A DNA stretch of 64,000 nucleotides from Paratinospora sagittata (lineage: Eukaryota > Streptophyta > Magnoliopsida > Ranunculales > Menispermaceae). The notes below the pieces were generated by a model, which was not told the origin of the DNA, made no database searches, and was given only the letters and a program-made list of their open reading frames with translations. Below are positions 10,371 to 24,197 of this stretch, piece after piece. Position numbers and translations under genes: made by a program. Every line of letters starts with the position of its first letter. The stretch's first letter is position 1. Location: the NCBI GenBank assembly GCA_035771175.1, contig CM069594.1:11780620-11844619 (forward strand). The letters run 5' to 3'.

Positions 10371-11523
10371 ACTCAGCACTAAAACTCTGAAAATTGCAAA
10401 GTCTTCAAGATCACTTCGATATAGTATTTCATTTTGAAAAAATGTTTTCCGTAAGGTTTTAATCATAATTTCAACGAGTTTTGAATTATTTAAAAGTGTT
10501 TTGAGTCAATGGAATGGTTCTTGAGTGTCAAAATATTAACTTTTCAAAAATAAGGCTATCCAGCAATTTGCCAAAATTCTCGAGAAGGCACTAACGCACT
10601 ATCAGTGTTGATAGCACGTTGATAGGGTTCTATAATAAGACATTTTATTTTTTCTGGAAAATTATCTATAGCGCGCTATCCCCTTTGATGACTCGCTATA
10701 AAGCTGTTGCCTTAATCTTTTCATTTTTAGTAAAATGGGCAATAGCGCGCTATAGGCCTTGATAACACGCTATCGGAAAGTCTAAAAAACTCAAGCTCTC
10801 TACTTTGTGTATATCGACCTGCTATCTGTCAATAGAGAACATGATACACAACCAAATAGCACTCTATCCACGTCTGAGACCAAAATCAGATATTTCTAAC
10901 GAGAAAAATGTGGGCACTTCTGCTTGCTCGATTTTTCTATTCCTTACACAGTTTTGCCAGGTTATCTTAATTGAAATATGCTCTACTAACACCTAGTAAT
11001 TCCCTTTGTCTCGCACGCCCAAAACAACTTTAGATTAAACAATGTTTTGAATTCAAATCATTTTGTACTCACTTGCTCTTTAACCTGCAACTTCTATTTT
11101 TATAAAACTCTCATTCTCTGATTTTCAAAAATACAACACGCACGATTTTTGTAAGTTAGATTGAGCTTTCCAAAGAGTTTTTCAAGAGAAGAAAGTAATG
11201 ATTCTTGCATTTGCCAAAACAAGCTTCGAATTGAATCAAAATTGCAATCTGTCTTGATGATAACGTCATTGTTCAGCAAGTTCTTCATTTTATCCCTTTT
11301 GTGCTTAGATTTGCAGAGGGTATCCATTGTTTTAAACTGTAAGTATATGAAGTGGTCTCGGTAAGATAACACATCAAAAAAGAACACAACACCCGTATTG
11401 CATCAAGAACACATCAAACAATAGCTTTCGAAGTCTACAAAGATCAAGCTCGAAGAACGAAAACATATCTCATGTCTAATGCATTAGTTTGATCTTTGGT
11501 GTGTAGGGTAACCTCTCGATCAA
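10371..11523 (+). repeat. Monomer M10, dimer even type
   Basis: Shares every M8 marker, including AAAACTCTCATTC. Confidence 0.94.
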
Positions 11524-12675
11524 ACTCAGCACTAAAACTCTGAAAATTGCAAAGTTTTCAAAATCACTTCAATATAGTATTTCATTTTGAAAAAATGTTT
11601 TCCGTAAGGTTTTAATCATAATTTCAATGAGTTTTGAATTATTTAAAAGTGTTTTGAGTCAATGGAATGGTTCTTGAGTGTCAAAATATTAATTTTTCAA
11701 AATAAGGCTATCCAGCAATTTGCCAAAATTCTCGAGAAGGCACTAACGCACTATCAGTGTTGATAGCACGTTGATAGGGTTCTATAATAAGACAATTGTT
11801 TTTTCTGGAAAATTGTCTATATCGCGCTATCCCCTTTGATGACACGCTATAAAGCTGTTGCCTTAACCTTTTCATTTTTTGTAAAATGGGCAATAGCGCG
11901 CTATAGGCCTTGATAACACGCTATCGGAAAGTCTAAAAAACTCAAGTTCTCTAGTTTGTGTATATCGACCTGCTATCTGTCAATAGAGAACATGATACAC
12001 AACCAAATAGCACTATATCCACGTCTGAGACAAAAATCAGATATTTCTAACGAGAAAAATGTGGGCACTTCTGCTTGCTCGATTTTTCTATTCCTTACTC
12101 AGTTTTGCCAGGTTATCTTAATTGAAATATGCTCTACTAACACCTAGTAATTCCCTTTGTCTCGCACGCCCAAAATAACTTTAGATTAAACAATGTTTTG
12201 AATTCAAATCATTTTGTACTCACTTGCTCTTTAACCTACAACTTTTATTTTTATAAAACACTCATTCTCTGATTTTCAAAAATACAACACGCACGAGTTT
12301 TGTAAGTTAGATTGAGCTTTCCAAAGAGTTTTCCAAGAGAAGAAAGTAATGATTCTTGCATTTGCCAAAACAAGCTTCGAATTGAATAAAAATTGCAATC
12401 TGTCTTGATGATAACGTCATTGTTGAGCAAGTTCTTCATTTTATCCCTTTTGTGCTTAGATTTGCAGAGGGTATCGATTGTTTTAAACTGTAAGTATATG
12501 AAGTGGTCTGGGTAAGATAACAACATCAAAATAGAACACAACACCCGTATTGCATCAAGAACACATCAAACAATAGCTTTCGAAGTCTACAAAGATCAAG
12601 CTCGAAGAACGAAGACATATCTCATGTCTAATGCATTAGTTTGATCTTTGGTGTGTAGGGTAACCTCTCGATCAA
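11524..12675 (+). repeat. Monomer M11, dimer odd type
   Basis: Third copy of the M7 type, indistinguishable from M9 at the markers checked. Confidence 0.94.
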
Positions 12676-13828
12676 ACTCAGCACTAAAACTCTGAAAATT
12701 GCAAAGTCTTCAAGATCACTTCGATATAGTATTTCATTTTGAAAAAATGTTTTCCGTAAGGTTTTAATCATAATTTCAACGAGTTTTGAATTATTTAAAA
12801 GTGTTTTGAGTCAATGGAATGGTTCTTGAGTGTCAAAATATTAACTTTTCAAAAATAAGGCTATCCAGCAATTTGCCAAAATTCTCGAGAAGGCACTAAC
12901 GCACTATCAGTGTTGATAGCACGTTGATAGGGTTCTATAATAAGACATTTTATTTTTTCTGGAAAATTATCTATAGCGCGCTATCCCCTTTGATGACTCG
13001 CTATAAAGCTGTTGCCTTAATCTTTTCATTTTTAGTAAAATGGGCAATAGCGCGCTATAGGCCTTGATAACACGCTATCGGAAAGTCTTAAAAACTCAAG
13101 CTCTCTACTTTGTGTATATCGACCTGCTATCTGTCAATAGAGAACATGATACACAACCAAATAGCACTCTATCCACGTCTGAGACCAAAATCAGATATTT
13201 CTAACGAGAAAAATGTGGGCACTTCTGCTTGCTCGATTTTTCTATTCCTTACACAGTTTTGCCAGGTTATCTTAATTGAAATATGCTCTACTAACACCTA
13301 GTAATTCCCTTTGTCTCGCACGCCCAAAACAACTTTAGATTAAACAATGTTTTGAATTCAAATCATTTTGTACTCACTTGCTCTTTAACCTCCAACTTCT
13401 ATTTTTATAAAACACTCATTCTCTGATTTTCAAAAATACAACACGCACGATTTTTGTAAGTTAGATTGAGCTTTCCAAAGAGTTTTTCAAGAGAAGAAAG
13501 TAATGATTCTTGCATTTGCCAAAACAAGCTTCGAATTGAATCAAAATTGCAATCTGTCTTGATGATAACGTCATTGTTCAGCAAGTTCTTCATTTTATCC
13601 CTTTTGTGCTTAGATTTGCAGAGGGTATCCATTGTTTTAAACTGTAAGTATATGAAGTGGTCTCGGTAAGATAACACATCAAAAAAGAACACAACACCCG
13701 TATTGCATCAAGAACACATCAAACAATAGCTTTCGAAGTCTACAAAGATCAAGCTCGAAGAATGAAAACATATCTCATGTCTAATGCATTAGTTTGATCT
13801 TTGGTGTGTAGGGTAACCTCTCGATCAA
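12676..13828 (+). repeat. Monomer M12, M8-type front joined to M4-type back
   Basis: Front has the M8 markers up to TTACACAG (about 13255). From CCTCCAAC (about 13391) it carries M4 markers, including AAACACTCATTC and GAATGAAAAC. The switch lies between those points. Confidence 0.88.
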
Positions 13829-14979
13829 ACTCAGCACTAAAACTCTGAAAATTGCAAAGTTTTCAAAATCACTTCGATATAGTATTTCATTTTGAAAAAA
13901 TGTTTTCCGTAAGGTTTTAATCATAATTTCAAGGAGTTTTGAATTATTTAAAGTGTTTTGAGTCAATGGAATGGTTCTTGAGTGTCAAAATATTAATTTT
14001 TCAAAAATAAGGCTATCCAGCAATTTGCCAAATTCTCGAGAAGGCACTAACGCACTATCAGTGTTGATAGCACGTTGATAGGGTTCCATAATAAGACATT
14101 TGCTTTTTCTGGAAAATTGTCTATATCGCGCTATCCCCTTTGATGACTCGCTATAAAGCTGTTGCCTTAATCTTTTCATTTTTTGTAAAATGGGCAATAG
14201 CGCGCTATAGGCCTTGATAACACGCTATCGGAAAGTCTAAAAAACTCAAGTTCTCTAGTTTGTGTATATCGACCTGCTATCTGTCAATAGAGAACATGAT
14301 ACACAACCAAATAGCACTATATCCACGTCTGAGACAAAAATCAGATATTTCTAACGAGAAAAATGTGGGCACTTCTGCTTGCTCGATTTTTCTATTCCTT
14401 ACTCAGTTTTGCCAGGTTATCTTAATTGAAATATGCTCTACTAACACCTAGTAATTCCCTTTGTCTCGCACGCCCAAAATAACTTTAGATTAAACAATGT
14501 TTTGAATTCAAATCATTTTGTACTCACTTGCTCTTTAACCTACAACTTCTATTTTTATAAAACACTCATTCTCTGATTTTCAAAAATACAACACGCACGA
14601 GTATTGTAAGTTAGATTGAGCTTTCCAAAGAGTTTTCCAAGAGAAGAAAGTAATGATTCTTGCATTTGCCAAAACAAGCTTCGAATTGAATCAAAATTGC
14701 AATATGTCTTGATGATAACGTCATTGTTGAGCAAGTTCTTCATTTTATCCCTTTTGTGCTTAGATTTGCAGAGGGTATCGATTGTTTTAAACTGTAAGTA
14801 TATGAAGTGGTCTGGGTAAGATAACAACATCAAAATAGAACACAACACCCGTATTCCGTCAAGAACACATCAAACAATAGCTTTCGAAGTCTACAAAGAT
14901 CAAGCTCGAAGAACGAAGACATATCTCATGTCTAATGCATTAGTTTGATCTTTGGTGTGTAGGGTAACCTCTCGATCAA
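13829..14979 (+). repeat. Monomer M13
   Basis: M3/M5-type front with a one-base deletion (ATTTAAAGTG). Private CAAGGAGTTTTG, GTATTGTAAG, AATATGTCTTG and ATTCCGTCAAG. Confidence 0.93.
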
Positions 14980-16132
14980 ACTCAGCACTAAAACTCTGAA
15001 AATTGCAAAGTCTTCAAGATCACTTCGATATAGTATTTCATTTTGAAAAAATGTTTTCCGTAAGGTTTTAATCATAATTTCAACGAGTTTTGAATTATTT
15101 AAAAGTGTTTTGAGTCAATGGAATGGTTCTTGAGTGTCAAAATATTAACTTTTCAAAAATAAGGCTATCCAGCAATTTGCCAAAATTCTCGAGAAGGCAC
15201 TAACGCACTATCAGTGTTGATAGCACGTTGATAGGGTTCTATAATAAGACATTTTTTTTTTCTGGAAAATTATCTATAGCGCGCTATCCCCTTTGATGAC
15301 TCGCTATAAAGCTGTTGCCTTAATCTTTTCATTTTTAGTAAAATGGGCAATAGCGCGCTATAGGCCTTGATAACACGCTATCGGAAAGTCTAAAAAACTC
15401 AAGCTCTCTACTTTGTGTATATCGACCTGCTATCTGTCAATAGAGAACATGATACACAACCAAATAGCACTCTATCCACGTCTGAGACCAAAATCAGATA
15501 TTTCTAACGAGAAAAATGTGGGCACTTCTGCTTGCTCGATTTTTCTTTTCCTTACTCAGTTTTGCCAGGTTATCTTAATTGAAATATGCTCTACTAACAC
15601 CTAGTAATTCCCTTTGTCTCGCACGCCCAAAACAACTTTAGATTAAACAATGTTTTGAATTCAAATCATTTTGTACTCACTTGCTCTTCAACCTACAACT
15701 TTTATTTTTATAAAACACTCATTCTCTGATTTTCAAAAATACAACACGCACGAGTTTTGTAAGTTAGATTGAGCTTTCCAAAGAGTTTTCCAAGAGAAGA
15801 AAGTAATGATTCTTGCATTTGCCAAAACAAGCTTCGAATTGAATCAAAATTGCAATCTGTCTTGATGATAACGTCATTGTTGAGCAAGTTCTTCATTTTA
15901 TCCCTTTTGTGCTTAGATTTGCAGAGGGTATCGATTGTTTTAAACTGTAAGTATATGAAGTGGTCTGGGTAAGATAACAACATCAAAATAGAACACAACA
16001 CCCGTATTGCATCAAGAACACATCAAACAATAGCTTTCGAAGTCTACAAAGATCAAGCTCGAAGAACGAAGACATATCTCATGTCTAATGCATTAGTTTG
16101 ATCTTTGGTGTGTAGGGTAACCTCTCGATCAA
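14980..16132 (+). repeat. Monomer M14, even front with odd back
   Basis: Run of 10 T and intact palindrome in front, then CAACCTACAAC and TCTGGGTAAG of the odd type behind. Has TTTTTCTTTTCC. Confidence 0.9.
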
Positions 16133-17283
16133 ACTCAGCACTAAAACTCTGAAAATTGCAAAGTCTTCAAGATCACTTCGATATAGTATTTCATTTTGAA
16201 AAAATGTTTTCCGTAAGGTTTTAATCATAATTTCAACGAGTTTTAAATTATTTAAAAGTGTTTTGAGTCAATGGAATGGTTCTTGAGTGTCAAAATATTA
16301 ACTTTTCAAAAATAAGGCTATCCAGCAATTTGCCAAAATTCTCGAGAAGGCACTAACGCACTATCAGTGTTGATAGCACGTTGATAGGGGTCTATAATAA
16401 GACATTTTTTTTTCTGGAAAATTATCTATAGCGCGCTATCCCCTTTGATGACTCGCTATAAAGCTGTTGCCTTAATCTTTTCATTTTTAGTAAAATGGGC
16501 AATAGCGCGCTATAGGCCTTGATAACACGCTATCGGAAAGTCTAAAAAACTCAAGCTCTCTACTTTGTGTATATCGACCTGCTATCTGTCAATAAAGAAC
16601 ATGATACACAACCAAATAGCACTCTATCCACGTCTGAGACCAAAATCAGATATTTCTAACGAGAAAAATGTGGGCACTTCTGCTTGCTCGATTTTTCTTT
16701 TCCTTACTCAGTTTTGCCAGGTTATCTTAATTGAAATATGCTCTACTAACACCTAGTAATTCCCTTTGTCTCGCACGCCCAAAACAACTTTAGATTAAAC
16801 AATGTTTTGAATTCAAATCATTTTGTACTCACTTGCTCTTTAACCTGCAACTTCTATTTTTATAAAACACTCATTCTCTGATTTTCAAAAATACAACACG
16901 CACGATTTTTGTAAGTTAGATTGAGCTTTCCAAAGAGTTTTTCAAGAGAAGAAAGTAATGATTCTTGCATTTGCCAAAACAAGCTTCGAATTGAATCAAA
17001 ATTGCAATCTGTCTTGATGATAACGTCATTGTTCAGCAAGTTCTTCATTTTATCCCTTTTGTGCTTAGATTTGCAGAGGGTATCCATTGTTTTAAACTGT
17101 AAGTATATGAAGTGGTCTCGGTAAGATAACACATCAAAAAAGAACACAACACCCGTATTGCATCAAGAACACATCAAACAATAGCTTTCGAAGTCTACAA
17201 AGATCAAGCTCGAAGAATGAAAACATATCTCATGTCTAATGCATTAGTTTGATCTTTGGTGTGTAGGGTAACCTCTCGATCAA
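16133..17283 (+). repeat. Monomer M15
   Basis: Even type with GAGTTTTAAATT, GATAGGGGTC, a run of 9 T, CAATAAAGAAC and TTTTTCTTTTCC. Confidence 0.92.
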
Positions 17284-18435
17284 ACTCAGCACTAAAACTC
17301 TGAAAATTGCAAAGTTTTCAAAATCACTTCGATATAGTATTTCATTTTGAAAAAATGTTTTCCGTAAGGTTTTAATCATAATTTCAATGAGTTTTGAATT
17401 ATTTAAAAGTGTTTTGAGTCAATGGAATGGTTCTTGAGTGTCAAAATATTAATTTTTCAAAATAAGGCTATCCAGCAATTTGCCAAAATTCTCGAGAAGG
17501 CACTAACGCACTATCAGTGTTGATAGCACGTTGATAGGGTTCTATAATAAGACAATTGTTTTTTCTGGAAAATTGTCTATATCGCGCTATCCCCTTTGAT
17601 GACACGCTATAAAGCTGTTGCCTTAATCTTTTCATTTTTTGTAAAATGGGCAATAGCGCGCTATAGGCCTTGATAACACGCTATCGGAAAGTCTAAAAAA
17701 CTCAAGTTCTCTAGTTTGTGTATATCGACCTGCTATCTGTCAATAGAGAACATGATACACAACCAAATAGCACTATATCCACGTCTGAGACAAAAATCAG
17801 ATATTTCTAACGAGAAAAATGTGGGCACTTCTGCTTGCTCGATTTTTCTATTCCTTACTCAGTTTTGCCAGGTTATCTTAATTGAAATATGCTCTACTAA
17901 CACCTAGTAATTCCCTTTGTCTCGCACGCCCAAAATAACTTTAGATTAAACAATGTTTTGAATTCAAATCATTTTGTACTCACTTGCTCTTTAACCTACA
18001 ACTTTTATTTTTATAAAACACTCATTCTCTGATTTTCAAAAATACAACACGCACGAGTTTTGTAAGTTAGATTGAGCTTTCCAAAGAGTTTTCCAAGAGA
18101 AGAAAGTAATGATTCTTGCATTTGCCAAAACAAGCTTCGAATTGAATCAAAATTGCAATCTGTCTTGATGATAACGTCATTGTTGAGCAAGTTCTTCATT
18201 TTATCCCTTTTGTGCTTAGATTTGCAGAGGGTATCGATTGTTTTAAACTGTAAGTATATGAAGTGGTCTGGGCAAGATAACAACATCAAAATAGAACACA
18301 ACACCCGTATTGCATCAAGAACACATCAAACAATAGCTTTCGAAGTCTACAAAGATCAAGCTCGAAGAACGAAGACATATCTCATGTCTAATGCATTAGT
18401 TTGATCTTTGGTGTGTAGGGTAACCTCTCGATCAA
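17284..18435 (+). repeat. Monomer M16
   Basis: M7-type front (GACAATTG) but CTTCGATATAG. Odd-type back with private TGGGCAAGATAAC, which extends the plus-strand frame starting at 18072. Confidence 0.92.
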
Positions 18436-19589
18436 ACTCAGCACTAAAACTCTGAAAATTGCAAAGTCTTCAAGATCACTTCGATATAGTATTTCATTTT
18501 GAAAAAATGTTTTCCGTAAGGTTTTAATCATAATTTCAACGAGTTTTAAATTATTTAAAAGTGTTTTGAGTCAATGGAATGGTTCTTGAGTGTCAAAATA
18601 TTAACTTTTCAAAAATAAGGCTATCCAGCAATTTGCCAAAATTCTCGAGAAGGCACTAACGCACTATCAGTGTTGATAGCACGTTGATAGGGTTCTATAA
18701 TAAGACATTTTTTTTTTTCTGGAAAATTCTCTATAGCGCGCTATCCCCTTTGATGACTCGCTATAAAGCTGTTGCCTTAATCTTTTCATTTTTAGTAAAA
18801 TGGGCAATAGCGCGCTATAGGCCTTGATAACACGCTATCGGAAAGTCTAAAAAACTCAAGTTCTCTAGTTTGTGTATATCGACCTGCTATCTGTCAATAG
18901 AGAACATGATACACAACCAAATAGCACTATATCCACGTCTGAGACAAAAATCAGATATTTCTAACGAGAAAAATGTGGGCACTTCTGCTTGCTCGATTTT
19001 TCTATTCCTTACTCAGTTTTGCCAGGTTATCTTAATTGAAATATGCTCTACTAACACCTAGTAATTCCCTTTGTCTCGCACGCCCAAAATAACTTTAGAT
19101 TAAACAATGTTTTGAATTCAAATCATTTTGTACTCACTTGCTCTTTAACCTACAACTTTTATTTTTATAAAACACTCATTCTCTGATTTTCAAAAATACA
19201 ACACGCACGAGTTTTGTAAGTTAGATTGAGCTTTCCAAAGAGTTTTCCAAGAGAAGAAAGTAATGATTCTTGCATTTGCCAAAACAAGCTTCGAATTGAA
19301 TCAAAATTGCAATCTGTCTTGATGATAACGTCATTGTTGAGCAAGTTCTTCATTTTATCCCTTTTGTGCTTAGATTTGCAGAGGGTATCGATTGTTTTAA
19401 ACTGTAAGTATATGAAGTGGTCTGGGTAAGATAACAACATCAAAATAGAACACAACACCCGTATTGCATCAAGAACACATCAAACAATAGCTTTCGAAGT
19501 CTACAAAGATCAAGCTCGAAGAACGAAGACATATCTCATGTCTAATACATTAGTTTGATCTTTGGTGTGTAGGGTAACCTCTCGATCAA
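18436..19589 (+). repeat. Monomer M17, even front with odd middle and back
   Basis: GAGTTTTAAATT, a run of 11 T and ATTCTCTATAGCGCG in front; AAGTTCTCTAG and TCTGGGTAAG behind. CTAATACATTAG breaks the end palindrome. Confidence 0.9.
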
Positions 19590-20740
19590 ACTCAGCACTA
19601 AAACTCTGAAAATTGCAAAGTCTTCAAGATCACTTCGATATAGTATTTCATTTTGAAAAAATGTTTTCCGTAAGGTTTTAATCATAATTTCAACGAGTTT
19701 TAAATTATTTAAAAGTGTTTTGAGTCAATGGAATGGTTCTTGAGTGTCAAAATATTAACTTTTCAAAAATAACGCTATCCAGCAATTTGCCAAAATTCTC
19801 GAGAAGGCACTAACGCAGTATCAGTGTTGATAGCACGTTGATAGGGTTCTATAATAAGACATTTTTTTTTTCCGGAAAATTATCTATATCGCGCTATCCC
19901 CTTTGATGACACGCTATAAAGCTGTTGCCTTAATCTTTTCATTTTTAGTAAAATGGTCAATAGCGCGCTATAGGCCTTGATAACACGCTTTCGGAAAGTC
20001 TAAAAAGCTCGAGCTCTCGGGTTTGTGTATATCGACCTGCTATCTGTCAATAGAGAACATGATACACAACCAAATAGCACTCTATCCACGTCTGAGACCA
20101 AAATCAGATATTTCTAACGAGAAAAATGTGGGCACTTCTGCTTGCTCGATTTTTCTATTCCTTACTCAGTTTTGCCAGGTTATCTTAATTGAAATATGCT
20201 CTACTAACACCTAGTAATTCCCTTTGTCTCGCACGCCCAAAACAACTTTAGATTAAACAATGTTTTGAATTCAAATCATTTTGTACTCACTTGCTCTTTA
20301 ACCTGCAACTTCTATTTTTATAAAACACTCATTCTCTGATTTTCAAAAATACAACACGCACGATTTTTGTAAGTTAGATTGAGCTTTCCAAAGAGTTTTC
20401 AAGAGAAGAAAGTAATGATTCTTGCATTTGCCAAAACAAGCTTCGAATTGAATCGAAATTGCAATCTGTCTTGATGATAACGTCATTGTTCAGCAAGTTC
20501 TTCATTTTATCCCTTTTGTGCTTAGATTTGCAGAGGGTATCCATTGTTTTAAACTGTAAGTATATGAAGTGGTCTCGGTAAGATAACACATCAAAAAAGA
20601 ACACAACACCCGTATTGCATCAAGAACACATCAAACAATAGCTTTCGAAGTCTACAAAGATCAAGCTCGAAGAACGAAGACATATCTCATGTCTAATGCA
20701 TTAGTTTGATCTTTGGTGTGTAGGGTAACCTCTCGATCAA
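19590..20740 (+). repeat. Monomer M18, carries the only frameshift in the minus-strand frame
   Basis: GAGTTTTAAATT, AATAACGCTATCC, CGCAGTATCAG and ATGGTCAATAGC are private or rare. At about 20395 one T is missing (GAGTTTTCAAG), which cuts the minus-strand frame short. Confidence 0.93.
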
Positions 20741-21892
20741 ACTCAGCACTAAAACTCTGAAAATTGCAAAGTCTTCAAAATCACTTCGATATAGTATTTC
20801 ATTTTGAAAAAATGTTTTCCGTAAGGTTTTAATCATAATTTCAACGAGTTTTGAATTAATTAAAAGTGTTTTGAGTCAATGGAATGGTTCTTGAGTGTCA
20901 AAATATTAACTTTTCAAAAATAAGGCTATCCAGCAATTTGCCAAAATTCTCGAGAAGGCACTAACGCACTATCAGTGTTGATAGCACGTTGATAGGGTTC
21001 TATAATAAGACATTTGTTTTTTCTGGAAAATTGTCTATAGCGCGCTATCCCCTTTATTGACTCGCTATAAAGGTGTTGCCTTAATCTTTTCATTTTTAGT
21101 AAAATGGGCAATAGCGCGCTATAGGCCTTGATAACACGCTTTCGGAAATTCTGAAAAACTCGAGCTCTCGGGTTTGTGTATATCGACCTGCTATCTGTCA
21201 ATAGAGAACATGATACACAACCAAATAGCACTATATCCACGTCTGAGACCAAAATCAGATATTTCTAACGAGAAAAATGTGGGCACTTCTGCTTGCTCGA
21301 TTTTTCTATTCCTTACTCGGTTTTGCCAGGTTATCTTAATTGAAATATGCTCTACTAACACCTAGTAATTCCCTTTGTCTCGCACGCCCAAAACAACTTT
21401 AGATTAAACAATGTTTTGAATTCAAATCATTTTGTACTCACTTGCTCTTTAACCTGCAACTTCTATTTTTATAAAACACTCATTCTCTGATTTTCAAAAA
21501 TACAACACGCACGATTTTTGTAAGTTAGATTGAGCTTTCCAAAGAGTTTTTCAAGAGAAGAAAGTAATGATTCTTGCATTTGCCAAAACAAGCTTCGAAT
21601 TGAATCAAAATTGCAATCTGTCTTGATGATAACGTCATTGTTCAGCAAGTTCTTCATTTTATCCCTTTTGTGCTTAGATTTGCAGAGGGTATCCATTGTT
21701 TTAAACTGTAAGTATATGAAGTGGTCTCGGTAAGATAACACATCAAAAAAGAACACAACACCCGTATTGCATCAAGAACACATCAAACAATAGCTTTCGA
21801 AGTCTACAAAGATCAAGCTCGAAGAACGAAGACGTATCTCATGTCTAATGCATTAGTTTGATCTTTGGTGTGTAGGGTAACCTCTCGATCAA
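20741..21892 (+). repeat. Monomer M19, same type as M21 and M24
   Basis: GAATTAATTAAAAG, GGAAATTCTG, CTCGAGCTCTCGGG and CTCGGTTTTGCC. Private GACGTATCTC near the end. Confidence 0.93.
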
Positions 21893-23045
21893 ACTCAGCA
21901 CTAAAACTCTGAAAATTGCAAAGTCTTCAAAATCACTTCGATATAGTATTTCATTTTGAAAAAATGTTTTCCGTAAGGTTTTAATCAAAAGTTCAATGAG
22001 TTTTGAATTATTTAAAAGTGTTTTGAGTCAATGGAATGGTTCTTGAGTGTCAAAATATTAATTTTTCAAAAATAAGGCTATCCAGCAATTTGCCAAAATT
22101 CTCGAGAAGGCACTAGCGCACTATCAGTGTTGATAGCACGTTGATAGGGTTCTATAATAACACATTTGTTTTTTCTGGAAAATTGTCTATAGAGCGCTAT
22201 CCCCTTTGATGACTCGTTATAAAGCTGTTGCCTTGATCTTTTCATTTTTAGTAAAATGGGCAATAGCGCGCTATAGGCCTTGATAACACGCTATCGGAAA
22301 GTCTAAAAAACTCAAGCTCTCTAGTTTGTGTATATCGACCTGCTATCTGTCAATAGAGAACATGATACACAACCAAATAGCACTCTATCCACGTCTGAGA
22401 CAAAAATCAGATATTTCTAACGAGAAAAATGTGGGCACTTCTGCTTGCTCGATTTTTCTATTCCTTACTCAGTTTTGCCAGGTTATCTTAATTGAAATAT
22501 GCTCTACTAACACCTAGATGATTCCTTTTGTCTCGCACGCCCAAAACAACATTAGATTAAACAATGTTTTGAATTCAAATCATTTTGTACTCACTTGCTC
22601 TTTAACCTCCAACTTCTATTTTTGTAAAACACTCATTCTCTGATTTTCAAAAATACAACACGCACGATTTTTGTAAGTTAGATTGAGCTTTCCAAAGTGT
22701 TTTTCAAGAGAAGAAAGCAATGATTCTTGCATTTGCCAAAACAAGCTTCGAATTGAATCGAAATTGCAATCTGTCTTGATGATAACGTCATTGTTCAGCA
22801 AGTTCTTCATTTTATCCCTTTTGTGCTTAGATTTGCAGAGGGTATCCATTGTTTTAAACTGTAAGTATATGAAGTGGTCTCGGTAAGATAACACATCAAA
22901 AAAGAACACAACACCCGTATTGCATCAAGAACACATCAAACAATAGCTTTCGAAGTCTACAAAGATCAAGCTCGAAGAACGAAGACATATCTCATGTCTA
23001 ATGCATTAGTTTGATCTTTGGTGTGTAGGGTAACCTCTCGATCAA
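21893..23045 (+). repeat. Monomer M20, trimer position 1
   Basis: AATCAAAAGTTC, CACTAGCGCAC, AATAACACATTTG, TATAGAGCGCTAT (broken first palindrome), CTCGTTATAAAG and AAAGCAATG. Confidence 0.94.
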
Positions 23046-24197
23046 ACTCAGCACTAAAACTCTGAAAATTGCAAAGTCTTCAAAATCACTTCGATATAGT
23101 ATTTCATTTTGAAAAAATGTTTTCCGTAAGGTTTTAATCATAATTTCAACGAGTTTTGAATTAATTAAAAGTGTTTTGAGTCAATGGAATGGTTCTTGAG
23201 TGTCAAAATATTAACTTTTCAAAAATAAGGCTATCCAGCAATTTGCCAAAATTCTCGAGAAGGCACTAACGCACTATCAGTGTTGATAGCACGTTGATAG
23301 GGTTCTATAATAAGACATTTGTTTTTTCTGGAAAATTGTCTATAGCGCGCTATCCCCTTTATTGACTCGCTATAAAGGTGTTGCCTTAATCTTTTCATTT
23401 TTAGTAAAATGGGCAATAGCGCGCTATAGGCCTTGATAACACGCTTTCGGAAATTCTGAAAAACTCGAGCTCTCGGGTTTGTGTATATCGACCTGCTATC
23501 TGTCAATAGAGAACATGATACACAACCAAATAGCACTATATCCACGTCTGAGACCAAAATCAGATATTTCTAACGAGAAAAATGTGGGCACTTCTGCTTG
23601 CTCGATTTTTCTATTCCTTACTCGGTTTTGCCAGGTTATCTTAATTGAAATATGCTCTACTAACACCTAGTAATTCCCTTTGTCTCGCACGCCCAAACCA
23701 ACTTTAGATTAAACAATGTTTTGAATTCAAATCATTTTGTACTCACTTGCTCTTTAACCTGCAACTTCTATTTTTATAAAACACTCATTCTCTGATTTTC
23801 AAAAATACAACACGCACGATTTTTGTAAGTTAGATTGAGCTTTCCAAAGAGTTTTTCAAGAGAAGAAAGTAATGATTCTTGCATTTGCCAAAACAAGCTT
23901 CGAATTGAATCAAAATTGCAATCTGTCTTGATGATAACGTCATTGTTCAGCAAGTTCTTCATTTTATCCCTTTTGTGCTTAGATTTGCAGAGGGTATCCA
24001 TTGTTTTAAACTGTAAGTATATGAAGTGGTCTCGGTAAGATAACACATCAAAAAAGAACACAACACCCGTATTGCATCAAGAACACATCAAACAATAGCT
24101 TTCGAAGTCTACAAAGATCAAGCTCGAAGAACGAAAACATATCTCATGTCTAATGCATTAGTTTGATCTTTGGTGTGTAGGGTAACCTCTCGATCAA
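23046..24197 (+). repeat. Monomer M21, trimer position 2
   Basis: Same as M19, with CCCAAACCAAC in place of CCCAAAACAAC. Confidence 0.94.

Larger units (their letters stand above)
2306..13828 (+). repeat. Dimeric higher-order repeat block, five copies of about 2305 bp
   Basis: Two monomer types alternate. Odd members (2306, 4610, 6914, 9219, 11524) have a T at base 4 of the first palindrome (ATATCGCGCTAT), a GACAAAAATC variant and a TCTGGGTAAG variant. Even members (3458, 5762, 8066, 10371, 12676) have the intact palindrome, GACCAAAATC and TCTCGGTAAG. Dimer spacing is 2304, 2304, 2305, 2305 and 2305 bp. Copies 1-2 form one subfamily. Copies 3-5 form another, marked by ACAATTG in the odd member and an interrupted T run in the even member. 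Confidence 0.93.
13829..20740 (+). repeat. Transition zone of chimeric monomers (M13-M18)
   Basis: The regular alternation breaks down. M14 has an even-type front and an odd-type back; M17 has an even-type front and odd-type middle and back. M15, M17 and M18 share GAGTTTTAAATT, and M14 and M15 share TTTTTCTTTTCC. This is what unequal exchange at the edge of a homogenised block produces. Confidence 0.85.
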
